Assembly: GCA_002343505.1 (NCBI GenBank)
Contig: DDQZ01000082.1
Location: forward strand, 13,997-61,645
Length of the DNA stretch: 47,649 nt
From: Verrucomicrobiaceae bacterium UBA2429
GTDB taxonomy: Bacteria > Verrucomicrobiota > Verrucomicrobiia > Verrucomicrobiales > Verrucomicrobiaceae
Reading direction: 5' to 3'
Shown here piece after piece: positions 16,546 to 27,900 of this stretch (the first letter of the stretch is position 1; each line of letters opens with the position of its first letter). Under the pieces are notes generated by a model that saw only the letters and a list, made by a program, of their open reading frames with translations, did not search any database and had not been told where the DNA came from. The translations under genes and the position numbers were made by a program.

Positions 16546-19500
16546 TCAGGGAGCGAAGCGCTTGGATTCGATGACCCTGAACCGGTAATAATCTTCCAGC
16601 GGCCTGAGCGAGAACGGATCGGAAGCGTTGGCATAATCCACCGCGTTGCCAGCCCTCTGCAGGTCACCCTGGTCAATGTAACGCTCGACCAGGAAAGAAC
16701 CGCGAAACTCGCCGGTCATCACATCGCGGTCAGGATCAAACTGCGCGGGGTCCACGGAACGCAAAGACTTGCGGATGGACTGGGCGCGCACATGCACACG
16801 GAAGGTGTTGGAGCGCGTGGTGAGGCGCGCATAGAGGTTTGAATACGGACGTTCGCGGGTGTTGTCACCGGTGGAGCAATGCTCCGCCCAGAAGCGCCCC
16901 ATCGCATTGTCCCTGGCATTGACGTCCGTGACATCTCCGGGCGACACGTTCACAGCAGCCCCGCCGGGAGTGGGATTGGGGATCAAATGCAATTCGCAAA
17001 TCTGGGAGGCCGTGCGGAACAGCCCTCCCCGCATTCCCTCGGGCAGAGTGGAGTTGTTCTGGCTGAGACCAAAATTGAAGCGTTCCTCAAATTGGCGCAA
17101 AGTTCCCTGCACACGCTGGCCGATGGCAAGCTGCCACCAGCGCTGGTCAGCGCCACTGGTCGGCTTGAAACGGTCAATGGCAATGGTGCGGTGCCAGTAG
17201 GCGTTGCGGTTCGCCCCGGCTCCAGTCGCGGTAAGCGGAAGGGACTCGTTGCGCATGACCGGCGCCGTGCTGCCATTGGTCCCCCAGCCTGTTCGAACAT
17301 CCTTGGACAAGTCATAATCCGTGTTGGGCAAGGCTGCGAAGACCTCACCTTTCATGACCGCATGCAGGGCGGTGGCCCTGCGGATGTGGGTGAAGGGCAT
17401 CATCTGGTAGTTCATGTTGATTTTGCCCGCGGTGGATAGCGACTCGCTGATGGCGTAAGGCTCCACCACAGGCATCCAGAAGAGGTCGAGCAAATAATGG
17501 TCCGGAGGAGTCGTCTCGCCTGGGTGCGTGGCATCCGAAGTCACCCCGCCTGTAATACCGTTCGGCAATTGAACATGAGGCCGGAACAGGAGATTCGTCC
17601 ATGCTCCTTCGCCATTGTTATCCCACATCCTCGTCGGCAGGGAGCCGAACATCACCGGCGAGGAGATCATGCGGTTGGGAGTGAAATAACTGCCCTGTCC
17701 GGCCGCCACACGCGACCCCTGGCCATTCGAGCGGAAGTATGTGGCGCGCCACTTCTTCGGCTGGCCGGGTGTCCAGCCAGAAATCCAGAAATCTCCGACC
17801 GCGTAATTGCCCTCATCCGGTTTATTGATGAAGGAACCGACACGCCCGCCGGGATCACTGTCGTCAAAGTCATAATAACGCTGGACGAACGCATGAGCAG
17901 CCCTGCTGGTCGGCGCCAATGTGCTGCGACCGTGGGGTGCATCGGGGCTGCGGGCTGCGGAAACCGTCACATCCGGAGGCAGCGCGCGGACGGTGTTGTC
18001 CACCAAATTCGAGAAACTGCTGGTGCCGCGGTCAAAGCCCGGCTCACCACCCGCCGTGTAGGAGGAGAAATTGTGCGCCATGTACTCATTGGCATCATTC
18101 CAGAAACGGTGCGGGGTCCAATCGGCAGGCTCAACCACCCTTTTCACAAAGAGGATGCGCGCGTCACCATGCGCGGGTTGCATTGCCCGGACCACATCCG
18201 AGCCAAAATGCCAGGGGCGGTCCCACGAAGAAAGCGGGTCACCAGGCCGGGGGCCATACTTGATGCGGTCCGCGATGAACGAAGGGTCCAAAAGCCTGAC
18301 ACCCACATAATTGCCGGAGTCTCTGGCGTAGATCAAAGCCCTGGCGCCAGGCACGCTTTGGGCATTCGCATTGGCAATTCCAGAGCCTGGATCAATCGCC
18401 TGGGGATTGTAAGCACGGGTTTCGGTATCAACACGCTGGCCAGCAAAATCCCTGTTGAACCTTCCTTTTTCAGAATCCTGAGCAATTCCAATAGACCTGC
18501 CGAGCACACCGTCACGGTGGAAACCCCACCAGCGTGGCGCCTGAAGGAGAGGATGATTGTATTCCGTGCCGTCGGGTCGGATGTAATTCACCTGATAAGA
18601 ACCCGCGCAGACAAGATCCGGAGTCGGAGCCTGTCCCGCCGACAGGCGGAAACGGACGACCTGAACCGGCGCGGCGCTCTGCCAGTCGTGAGTGTCGTAA
18701 ATATTGACCGTGATCGGCGGCGAGGAGAATTGAAGCGCGCGATTCCTGTTCACAGTAAAGAAACTCGACACCAAATCCATGTTGAGCACACCAGAGTGGA
18801 CGTTCGAGGTCGCACTCGTGTCATAGCCCGTGTCATCCGGCACCCGCCCCATGCCCTTCACGCGCCGTCCCAATGAAATTTTGCGGAAGCTGGCAAATCC
18901 TCCCACCTCGGGAGTTCCATCCGTCTCAAACAAAGGCCTCTCGGTGCGAATGACCACATTCTGTGTGGTGCTGAAAATGGCCTTTCCATCCACTTCAATG
19001 TTGCTGATGTCATTGGCAGAGATGACAAAGGTCATGTCGGGGATGATTTCCCCATAACCCACGGACGGGCAGAAAAACTCCAAATGCAGCAGCGCCTGGA
19101 CGCGCTTTTCATCCACCTTGAGCGGGGTGTCCTCCTCCAGGGAATGGTTCCAGTTTTCCGCCCTGTATCCCGGGTGTCTGGCGGGCTGGCGCGTGAAATT
19201 CTTGGTGCCTGGCCCGTTTGGCGGCAGGTTGGTGGTATTGTACAACCCGCCGCTCGCATAGGTGTTGAGGGGCGGAAAGTTGGAATAATAGCGGTCCTTG
19301 ATGGATCTGTCCCCACGCCCGGCCCAGCGTACCCCGTCCAGGTTGGTGATTGCGATCTCGTCCATCGCGATATTGCCGAGAGGCAGATCCCTGATCGTGT
19401 AGGTGTTTTGGAAGGCCACATTTTCATCCAATTTCAGGGCTGTGCGTCCGCCGCTCACGTTCGGCACATCCGGGCTGCTCGCGAAGTAATCCACATAATT

Positions 19501-21798
19501 GACCAAATCCTCATCCGCGATCACCGGAATTTGATAATCAGTCGCGGCGGCCCCGCCCTCGGTGGATTTCATCGGAATGCGCCAGCTATACATGTCCGGC
19601 TGCCCATCCGCCGTGCAAATGAATTGAAGGCCGATTTCGCTAATGGAGACAAAACGTCCGAAGCCTCGATAGGTTTTGCCTCCGACAGACCACTCCGCAG
19701 GTGTGACCTGGCCGTGACCGGGCAGAAAGCGGTCTTCGAACGGGTCGTTGATCCGGGCTTGCGAGCGGTTGCTGTCCCGAGTGGAGTTGGGATTGCGCGC
19801 AACACCATCCGTATAAGTCCTGGTTTGCCCCACCAGCCTGTCCCGCTCGCGATAAGTCTGTGTCCAGTCCACCGTGCTGGCAGTGCCGGATGTGACAAAA
19901 GTGGGCCAGTTATTACGGTTCTGCGGAATCAAATAGCTGTCGTACAGGTTGGTGGAACGAATGTAGTCGAAGATTTGCACCAGCACTTGGCGGGTGTTGT
20001 CCTGACCGTATTTTTGCACATAGGATCTTGCCACGGCCCCGCCAGCGCCATCCACTGCGGCGGGAAAGGATTTGTTCATGAGGGCGTCCAGCATCGCCAT
20101 GAGTCTCTGATTGCGCTGAATGTTGATGTCATAACTCGCGCCGCTGGAGCTTGGCGGAATGGTGCGCGCAAAAGTGCGCTGGAAGATGTAATTGTTGCCG
20201 GCCGATCCCAGGCGGGTGCAGAACTCGATCAAATTGTCAAAACCAGTCCTGCGGTCCTGCCTCTCCGCCACCGGCCACATGGCGACGCGCGGCAGGCCGA
20301 ACATGTTCACCTCGCTGGCGCGGCTGTGAGCGGTAAGGAAAGCGGAAGAGCGCTCCAGGCTCTGGCGGTTGAAGAGAGTAGTGCTGCCCGCGACCGCGTT
20401 GTTCAAAACCCTGCGCCTGTCGGAATCTCTCTGGGAGAAGAGCAGTTCATCAACACTGGCGTAGAGACGCTCGCCCGCCGCCTGCTGAATGGCAACCGCT
20501 GTGGCATTGGTCGAGTCTCCAGAAAGGGTGCGATAAGCGTCCTGTTCGAAGCTGCGCGTTCCGGACAGGCTGCCACCAGTATGAATGCGCGGAATCAAAT
20601 CATAGAGCCTCTCTTTGACGGCGAGCGCGTTGGAAAGCGCTGTGCCAGTAATACGGCCCCTGGGACCGTAGGTGTCGAGGCTGCGGTTGTCAGCGAGAGT
20701 CGGATTGGGATAGAGAACGCTGCTGAGGGCAACCGTGGCCGGGTGGCCGGGAAAGCGCTGGTACTCGCTGCGGGCCGGGGGAAAGTCCGCCCAGGACTGG
20801 TCGCGCTCGTGATAGTAGATGGGCTGGCCGGTGTAGGTCGGCTCGGAAGCTGTGTTGATGTTGACTTTGCAGCTCTCGTCATCCGTCCAGAATGCAACAC
20901 GACCCACGATGGGGTTGGTCTCTGAAGGCACTCCATACTGGTCCTGCGGCGAACTGGATTCCCCGCTGCCCAAAGCTCCCGAACTGCCCGCCAAAACCTG
21001 AAAACGCAAAGTTTCATCCAGAAAACCGACAGCGCCATCCCGAAGTATATAGAGCCATTGAACCGGCATGGCGAGCCGGAGCGAGTCCACCGAGCCGCCG
21101 GCCGCGCCTGGCAGGACAATCGCCCTCTGCTCCGGGTTGATATCGGAGGCCCCGGAAAGATCCTGGTTTCTCAGCGCAGTCGCAGTGTTGTAAGAGAAGC
21201 CTTCCACCGGAAATTCATCCCCTGGATTGGGGTCAATGTCCTGCGCGGCACGGGGATCCAGGACCGGGAAGAACGTCAGCGTCGTGGTTGAATTTCCCGA
21301 TGCATCAAGCTGACCCTTGACGACAGGCTCGTTGATGTCCACAAAACGCGCGATGTTGACATCCCGGTTCCAATTCGCAGGGGGTTCGGAATTGGCCACA
21401 AACTGCTGCTCGAATTCATTGGGATTGCTGGCACTGGCCGGCGGCGAGCGGAAAATCATGTCCTTGTCGGAAAAGAGCTTGTATCCGGCGATGAAGATTC
21501 CGGTCTGGCTGTATTTTCTCACCGCCCCCGGCTGCGTGGCGTGAATCACCGGGGCAGCCGCAGTTTCCCGTTCACTGCCCGCGCGGATTTGCGAGACAAC
21601 CATGTTGACGGCTGTGTCCGCAAGCCGCCGGGCAGTCTGCGATGATGAATAAGTGATCGTGGCTTTGTGCTCTGTGTCAGCGACACTGAGGAAGGCCAGG
21701 ATGACAATGGTCGCCAGGGCGAGCATTGACAGCACGATGATCAAGGCGAGACCCTGATGGCGCCGAGCGTCGGCGAGGATGGAGCGGAGCTGTTTCAT
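16546..21798 (-). CDS. Verru_Chthon cassette protein A, very large GspK/PilX-like protein
   Basis: A 1750-residue protein. MKQLRSILADARRHQG is followed by LALIIVLSMLALATIVILAFL: a prepilin-like cleavage site after Gly16 and a membrane helix, but with Ile instead of Glu at mature position 5, as in GspK. The next segment, TITYSSSQTARRLADTAVNMVVSQI, is PilX/GspK-like. Around residues 311-318, DDESCKVNINTAS recalls the conserved 'K.NINTA' segment of GspK. The remaining roughly 1400 residues are beta-rich, with many aromatic and Asn/Gly turns and no enzyme motif I recognise. It matches cassette protein A, the large member. A promoter candidate lies 35-63 bases upstream of the start, separating A-C-D from the 17-kb gene before it. 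Confidence 0.85.
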   Translation of the reverse strand: MKQLRSILADARRHQGLALIIVLSMLALATIVILAFLSVADTEHKATITYSSSQTARRLADTAVNMVVSQIRAGSERETAAAPVIHATQPGAVRKYSQTGIFIAGYKLFSDKDMIFRSPPASASNPNEFEQQFVANSEPPANWNRDVNIARFVDINEPVVKGQLDASGNSTTTLTFFPVLDPRAAQDIDPNPGDEFPVEGFSYNTATALRNQDLSGASDINPEQRAIVLPGAAGGSVDSLRLAMPVQWLYILRDGAVGFLDETLRFQVLAGSSGALGSGESSSPQDQYGVPSETNPIVGRVAFWTDDESCKVNINTASEPTYTGQPIYYHERDQSWADFPPARSEYQRFPGHPATVALSSVLYPNPTLADNRSLDTYGPRGRITGTALSNALAVKERLYDLIPRIHTGGSLSGTRSFEQDAYRTLSGDSTNATAVAIQQAAGERLYASVDELLFSQRDSDRRRVLNNAVAGSTTLFNRQSLERSSAFLTAHSRASEVNMFGLPRVAMWPVAERQDRRTGFDNLIEFCTRLGSAGNNYIFQRTFARTIPPSSSGASYDINIQRNQRLMAMLDALMNKSFPAAVDGAGGAVARSYVQKYGQDNTRQVLVQIFDYIRSTNLYDSYLIPQNRNNWPTFVTSGTASTVDWTQTYRERDRLVGQTRTYTDGVARNPNSTRDSNRSQARINDPFEDRFLPGHGQVTPAEWSVGGKTYRGFGRFVSISEIGLQFICTADGQPDMYSWRIPMKSTEGGAAATDYQIPVIADEDLVNYVDYFASSPDVPNVSGGRTALKLDENVAFQNTYTIRDLPLGNIAMDEIAITNLDGVRWAGRGDRSIKDRYYSNFPPLNTYASGGLYNTTNLPPNGPGTKNFTRQPARHPGYRAENWNHSLEEDTPLKVDEKRVQALLHLEFFCPSVGYGEIIPDMTFVISANDISNIEVDGKAIFSTTQNVVIRTERPLFETDGTPEVGGFASFRKISLGRRVKGMGRVPDDTGYDTSATSNVHSGVLNMDLVSSFFTVNRNRALQFSSPPITVNIYDTHDWQSAAPVQVVRFRLSAGQAPTPDLVCAGSYQVNYIRPDGTEYNHPLLQAPRWWGFHRDGVLGRSIGIAQDSEKGRFNRDFAGQRVDTETRAYNPQAIDPGSGIANANAQSVPGARALIYARDSGNYVGVRLLDPSFIADRIKYGPRPGDPLSSWDRPWHFGSDVVRAMQPAHGDARILFVKRVVEPADWTPHRFWNDANEYMAHNFSSYTAGGEPGFDRGTSSFSNLVDNTVRALPPDVTVSAARSPDAPHGRSTLAPTSRAAHAFVQRYYDFDDSDPGGRVGSFINKPDEGNYAVGDFWISGWTPGQPKKWRATYFRSNGQGSRVAAGQGSYFTPNRMISSPVMFGSLPTRMWDNNGEGAWTNLLFRPHVQLPNGITGGVTSDATHPGETTPPDHYLLDLFWMPVVEPYAISESLSTAGKINMNYQMMPFTHIRRATALHAVMKGEVFAALPNTDYDLSKDVRTGWGTNGSTAPVMRNESLPLTATGAGANRNAYWHRTIAIDRFKPTSGADQRWWQLAIGQRVQGTLRQFEERFNFGLSQNNSTLPEGMRGGLFRTASQICELHLIPNPTPGGAAVNVSPGDVTDVNARDNAMGRFWAEHCSTGDNTRERPYSNLYARLTTRSNTFRVHVRAQSIRKSLRSVDPAQFDPDRDVMTGEFRGSFLVERYIDQGDLQRAGNAVDYANASDPFSLRPLEDYYRFRVIESKRFAP

Positions 21799-21832
21799 GG
21801 CGGTGATTTCAGCGAATTATTGGTTTTTTTCG

Positions 21833-21861
21833 ATTAAACCGGAAAGCGAAACGCATTTCAA
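21833..21861 (-). promoter_or_regulatory. Sigma70-like promoter for cassette genes A-C-D
   Basis: On the minus strand TTGAAA (21856-21861) and TTTAAT (21833-21838) are each one mismatch from consensus and are separated by exactly 17 bases. It sits in the 146-base gap between the giant gene and gene A, 35 bases before the ATG of A. The gap is clearly AT-richer than the flanking genes. No clear terminator follows the giant gene. Confidence 0.6.
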
Positions 21862-21944
21862 GTCAATGCAGAGTATTTACTTGGTTATTACAGAAGATTT
21901 TTTTGACCCGGATCGGTTCCCATAGCGACCTGGGGAATGACAAT

Positions 21945-24900
21945 TCATCGTGGCTCAAAGATCACCTGACCGGAGAGGAGCGGCGCGGTTTTCAAAGTGG
22001 TGGGCGGATTGGTGACCGGCAGATCGTTCGGATGCTGGCGCAGGAGGAAATGTCCACTGCCTGTCCACATCCTGCCGGCGGTGGCGCCGTCATCCTCGTC
22101 CACAATGACGCCGATGAAGGGTGTCTTGCGGACATCAGGCTTGATGCCTCCGGCTGGGAAATCCTTGAGCGTGAAATCACCTTTGAAAACGCCGGTCTTG
22201 GACACAATGCTGATTTTGACAAGGCCGTTGTTGGCGATTTCTGCGGCAGGCGTGAGCAGTTTGTTGCCTGTGGTCACAGAAACCCAGCCCTGCTGCGGCC
22301 TCTGAAGATCGGGACCGTCGAGGTTGGGGTTGGTTTCGGAATCCTCGACTCCTCCATTCTCAAACGTGAGCACGGCATTGTCCGCGCCGGTTTGCAAGCC
22401 GAGAACAAGATTGGGGTCAACAGGAGCGGCGTAATGGCCGCCGACCGCAGTCACCACCACAGGCGTCGCATTGCCGAAACCTTCGCGATAAGTGAAGTTG
22501 GTTTTGGCGTCATTCGGCGGGCAGTTCCATTCCAAAGTCCCTCCGATTTTGTTGTCGGTCAGTTCGGACGGCACCGCGCTGGTGAGGGAGACATTGCCCA
22601 ACAGGGAGCCTTTGACCTTGGTCTTGTAGAGAACCTGATAGACCAGAATCTGACCCTGCGGACCGAGGAACTGCGCTCCGGTGATGGTCTGGCCGTCTGC
22701 GGTGCGTCCTGCCAGGGTCAGGCGTCCGTCCGCTCCCACAGTAAAGGATGCGTAGCCGCTGCCGCGCGGGATGTCCTCGGCCCCGGGCACTGGAGACAAC
22801 AGCGCAAGGGTGTAGTAGGCGTTGTCCTTGCTCGGAGCGAATTCGGCGGGTGTCACTGGAGGCAGCGCCTTCGGCGCCCAGATGCTTCTCCAGGCATTGA
22901 AGGCAATCGTGTTTTGCAGCGTTCCATCCCCGATGCTGGCCGAGGCGAGCCTGTTGGCAGTGTTCGCAGGAGCGGCCGCTGTGTTGATGGTGAATGTCAA
23001 AATGAGAGGCGGCGGCAGAGGCTTGCCTTTGCGCGGAATTTCCACTGTGGCCGTGGGCAGTGCCGCCCCCACAAGAGCGGGATCAAGCTCCAGCACTCCC
23101 TTGAAGGAATAGGCGACGGCACCGAGTGTGACCCTGCCACTGAAGGCGCCGGCGGTGGTCACAGTCATGTCAAAGCGCCCCCCCATGAACCCGTTCAATT
23201 CCTGGTGGCGCGGCAGCCAGCCCGCGAAAACTCCAACCGCGCGCTCAGGCACAGGGCGGATCGTCAGGAGCCTGGTGTCTGAAACCGGCGGCTTGCTAAA
23301 GCTGTTGGTCACGGTGATGACGACCGGAAGATTTTCGACCGCCACCTTGGGCCAGCCGGTGATCCGACCGGTCTTCGTGTCGAGTTTGAGACCGGAGGGA
23401 AGGGGTTTGGCCGCGTAGGACACCGGAGCTTTGGCGGGATCGTTGTCCACTTTAATCTGGTATTTAAATTCAGCACCAACCATCGCATCCGGAAATTCCT
23501 CCAGGGCCAGGGCAGGCTTATCGGAGAAGACGCGCACATCGAATTGCCCCCCAGGCTGCTGCTCGGTCAAGGCAGGTGAAGGTCCAGGCCCGGTAACGAC
23601 GCAAGTGTAGATGCCGGAGTCTGTGACTGCCCCGGTGTTGGACTTTTTGACCACGAGCTTCGGCAGGTTGTCGGGCGAGATGCGGTCATCCACAGGCAGG
23701 TCCGCCCCGTCCTTCTGCCATTTGAATTGGGGAGTCACACCTTTGGCGGCGGCAAAGGCCAGAGTCAGGGTGAAATCCTTGCCAGTCTGCACCGGAATGA
23801 CCGTTCCAGGAGCGGCCACCACGGTCACAAAAGCCGTGGCGCTCTGGCGAGTGCCGAAGTTGTTTTTGATTTCGCAGGAATAATCACCGGCCTGCTTGAG
23901 ATCAATCGAGCTGAATTCAAGCGTGGGGGTGTTGACGCCGGTGATGCCGCCGCCGTTTTTCAAAGCAGTCTTGCCGCGCCTCCACTGGAAGGTGCGCCCC
24001 GCCGAGGAACCACCTGGGGTGATCTGAAGCGTGACCGGCGTGCCCGCGATCACCGTCCTGGATTCGGGCTGCGCTTGGAAGCTCGGCGTGCCCTCGGTGA
24101 CCGTAAGCGTGGTGGTGCGGGTGTCCGTGCTGAAGCTGTTGGAGACTGTGACACGGATTTGGTGACCGTTGTCCGCCAGCGCGACGGGGGGCAGCGTCAA
24201 CTGGCTGCTGTTCGGGGCGCCCGCTATCGGAGTGAAGCCCGATCCTTCATTGCGCTCCCAGAGATAGGTGAAGGCCGGATCGCCGGGGTTCGGCATGTCA
24301 GGCGTGCCGGTGCCGGTGTGGCCGGCGGTGAGGTTGACGGGATCGCCATTGCTGGCCTCGGTGGTGGCGGGGAAGCTGGTGATGACCACAGGATCACGCA
24401 CCGTGAGTGTGGCAGTCGCGCTGATGGTCGGGCCGGTGACGACACTGGCGCCGTTGCTGACGAGCACGCGGTAGTTGCCTTCGTTGGCATCCTGGGCGTT
24501 GGCGATTTCGAGAGTGTCCGTCGTGGCCGAGGGGGAGGTCAGGTTCACAAAGTTGCGCTGCCATTGGTAGGTGATCGGCCCAGGCCCGGTGGCAGCCACG
24601 GTGAAGATGGCCGTCTGGCCGGGGTTCACGACAATCGAATCGGGCTCATCCGTGATGGTGGGAGGGTCATTCACGATCAGAGTGACCGGATTACTGATGG
24701 CAGTGAATGTGCCGCTGCCATTGGTGGCCACGAGGCGGTAATCCGCCTCGTCCGACTCAAGGATTCCGGTGAGGGTGAAAGTGGCCGTCGTCGAGATGGT
24801 GAAGACAGCCGCGCCGACATTGACGAACTGGTTCAAGCCCACCGGACTCTTCTGCCATTGAAAGCCGAACTCCGGCGTGCCGGTCACCGTGGCGGAGAAG

Positions 24901-27900
24901 GTGACAACGACCGAACCGCCCGGATTCACAGGGCTGCCGCCCGCGGGCACAGTGATGACTGGATGAGTGTTAATCTGCACCGGCGTGGTCAGGCCGGTGG
25001 ATCTGATGGTGCCCTGGCTGAGGAACTGGGAAGTGTCCCATGAGACATGGCCGGGCAGGACGAGGTGATCGCGCGCGTTCGCCCCTCCTGGCAGATTGAT
25101 GGTGCCATCCACCAGATCAAACACCGTGTCCACCGCCGGAATGAAGCCGTCAAGCAACTGCACAAGGAACTGCCCGGTGCCGGTGACCGTGACCGAATTG
25201 GCGACCAGCCGGGTGATGTTCGCGGCTCCGATGGCGAACTCGACCACGGATTCCGGCCCCACAGTGAGAGGAGCGTTGATCGTCAGGGTTTCCACAGCGG
25301 AAACCATGGTGGGGTCTCCCGGACGAAGGATGGCCTTGTTGCCGGCCGCCCCCGTCAAAGTCACCGCGCCGCCGATGAAACCCGTGCCGCCAAGAACCGC
25401 CCCCGCATTAACCGCGACCGCCCCCGAACCCGTGGCGGAACCAGTGGTGTTCATGGCCAGAAGGGTGCCCTGCTGCACTGTGACGCCGCCAAAGAAAGTG
25501 TTGGCATTCGTGAGGCTGGCGGTCCCCGCGCCAGTCTTGCGCAGAGACATGGAGTCCTGGCTGGCGCCATTGCCGCCATTGGACTCGGAGAACAGGCCGG
25601 AGAAGGTGATGCCATACCCCGTGTTGGTGAAGGACTGCAGGCCCACCGTCTTGGTCTCCCTGACACCTGGCAGACGGTTTTGCAGCAAGACCGCCCCGCT
25701 GAAAGTGGTGTTGCCGGTGGTGAAGTCAGCCATGCCGCCCAGGACCGCCAGTCCGGAGCCGTTGCCTGCATTGACATCAATGCTGTTGGAGATGGTGAGG
25801 CCGCCGGTGCTGGCAAGCAGCGCCGCATTGGAGTCCGCATAGTCGCGAATCCACTGCACGGCGGAGACGTTCAGCTCAAGCACCTTGCTGGCGATGAAGA
25901 ACGACTGGCCGGCATGGGTGCCGTTGAGCACGCGCACCTGGGTGCCGTAGGCCAGTTCGGCCACGCTGTCCATCTGCGGCACACGCGCGAGGTTCATGGT
26001 GCCGTCCGGCTGGAGGTCGCCATTGAAGATGATCTGATAAACACCGTTCCACTGGGGATTCTCCCGCTCGTCCTTAACCAGGATGAGCGTGCCCTGGTCA
26101 TCCTCGGCATAAGTGCGCCCGTCAATCGTGATGTCCACTTCGACGAAGGCACCCGGCCCCCCCGCGTTGTCAAAGATGCCATTGTGGTCCGCGTCAAAGC
26201 GGCCCTTCAGCGCGGCCAGGCTGGCGAAAGTGGAAGCTCGCTCGACGGTGATGATTTGCGGGGTCGCGTCGCCAAGTTCGACAGTTCCCTGGCCGATCGC
26301 TCCATTCGCTCCCACAGCAAGAGTGCCGGCGCGCACGATCATCGCCGAGTTCACATCGGGTCCGGGTCCGGGCAAAGAGTCGCCAAAATTGTTCCCTGCG
26401 TTGGTTAGCAGCAAAGTGCCCTGAGCTGACAGAGTAATGCCGGCATCTCCCTGAACCAGACCGGAGATGGTGGCGAGCGCGGCAGCCTCCACATCAAAGA
26501 AAGCCCGGCCTTGCAGGTTCATCCCGCCCTGCCAGAGGGTGCCGTCTCCGAGCACAATCCGGGAGTAGCCTGTGGAGTCCGCCAGATGCAGGAATTTCAC
26601 ATCTCCCTCGGTGGCGTCGTGATAAGCGATTCCCGGCACGCCGTCGGTGAGGACCAGCCCCGCGCTCATGCCCACATCCCCTTCCGAGGCCACCGTCTGA
26701 GGCGTGCCCCAAGGGAAGCTGCCGGTGACGTTAAGAGCGCGCACATACTTGAGGTTTTTGGTCCCGGGCGCGGCATCGTAATAGGCGATGGCCGGCCGGC
26801 CCTGAGCCGATGTGCCGTCCGTGATGATTTCCAGACTCGGATACATGCCAACATCGCCGCCACTGTCCACCACACCTGGAGCGCCCCAGGCGGGATCAAA
26901 CACGAGAGCGTTGATGGCGCGCGTGAGGATGTTGCCCTGGGCGTCGCGCAAGTTGTTGGTGACACCGCCAACATTCGTGGCGCGCACATAACGCAGGGAT
27001 TTGGCAGTGGCGTCGTAGTAGGCGATGGCCGGGAAGCCGTCCACGACGTTCAAAGAAAGGTGACTGCCCACATCGTTCGCGCTCTCAACCACCACCGGGG
27101 CGCTCCAGTCCGAGCCGGCCGGATTGTTGGCCAGCACATACTTGAGATTGCCGTTGGTGACATCGTAATAAGCCACGGCCGGCGTGCCGTTGGCGGCCAC
27201 ACCTGTGATGGTCACGTTGTTCTGCGTGGTGTTCTTGGTGATGAGGTCGCCACCAATGTTCACCATCTTGAGTGATGTCCCCGCGCCAACGTTGGCCGAG
27301 CTGTCCAACACCAGCGAGACAGCCCAGGAGGCGCCGTTGGCGTCCAGCGCGCGCGAATAGCGGAGGCGGGCTCCGAGCGTGTCGTAGTAGGCGATGGCTG
27401 GCGCCTCAAGGCCGTTGTTGGCCTGCTGGCGGACCACAGCCAGGGAAGTGTAGCAACCGCGGTCCACCGTCTGGCGGTCAAACGCCGCGTCCGCGGAACT
27501 GTCCAGTTCAAGCCTGGCCAGGAAGTGGCATGTGGCGCCGCCAATGTTGCTGAACTCGCCGCCCACGAGCAGCTTGCCGCTGGCGACCTGAACGACGGCC
27601 CTGACTTCCTCATTGGCATCCGCATTGAAGGCCGAATCCACAGGATCCACCGCAGACTCAGGACTGCCCTCGGCATGAAGCCGGGCGATGCTCCTGCGAG
27701 CGTGATCGCCAAAGGTGGTGAAAGCGCCGACCGCCAGCACTTTGCCATCCGCCTGGAGGACCAGGTCGCGAACTTCCGCGTTGGCGATTACGGAGAATGA
27801 CTGGTCGAGAGTTCCATCGGTGTTCAGCCTTGCCAGACGCTCGCGGCGGCGGCCTGCTCCGTCAATGGTCGTGAAGACCCCGCCAGTGAGGGCCTTGCCA

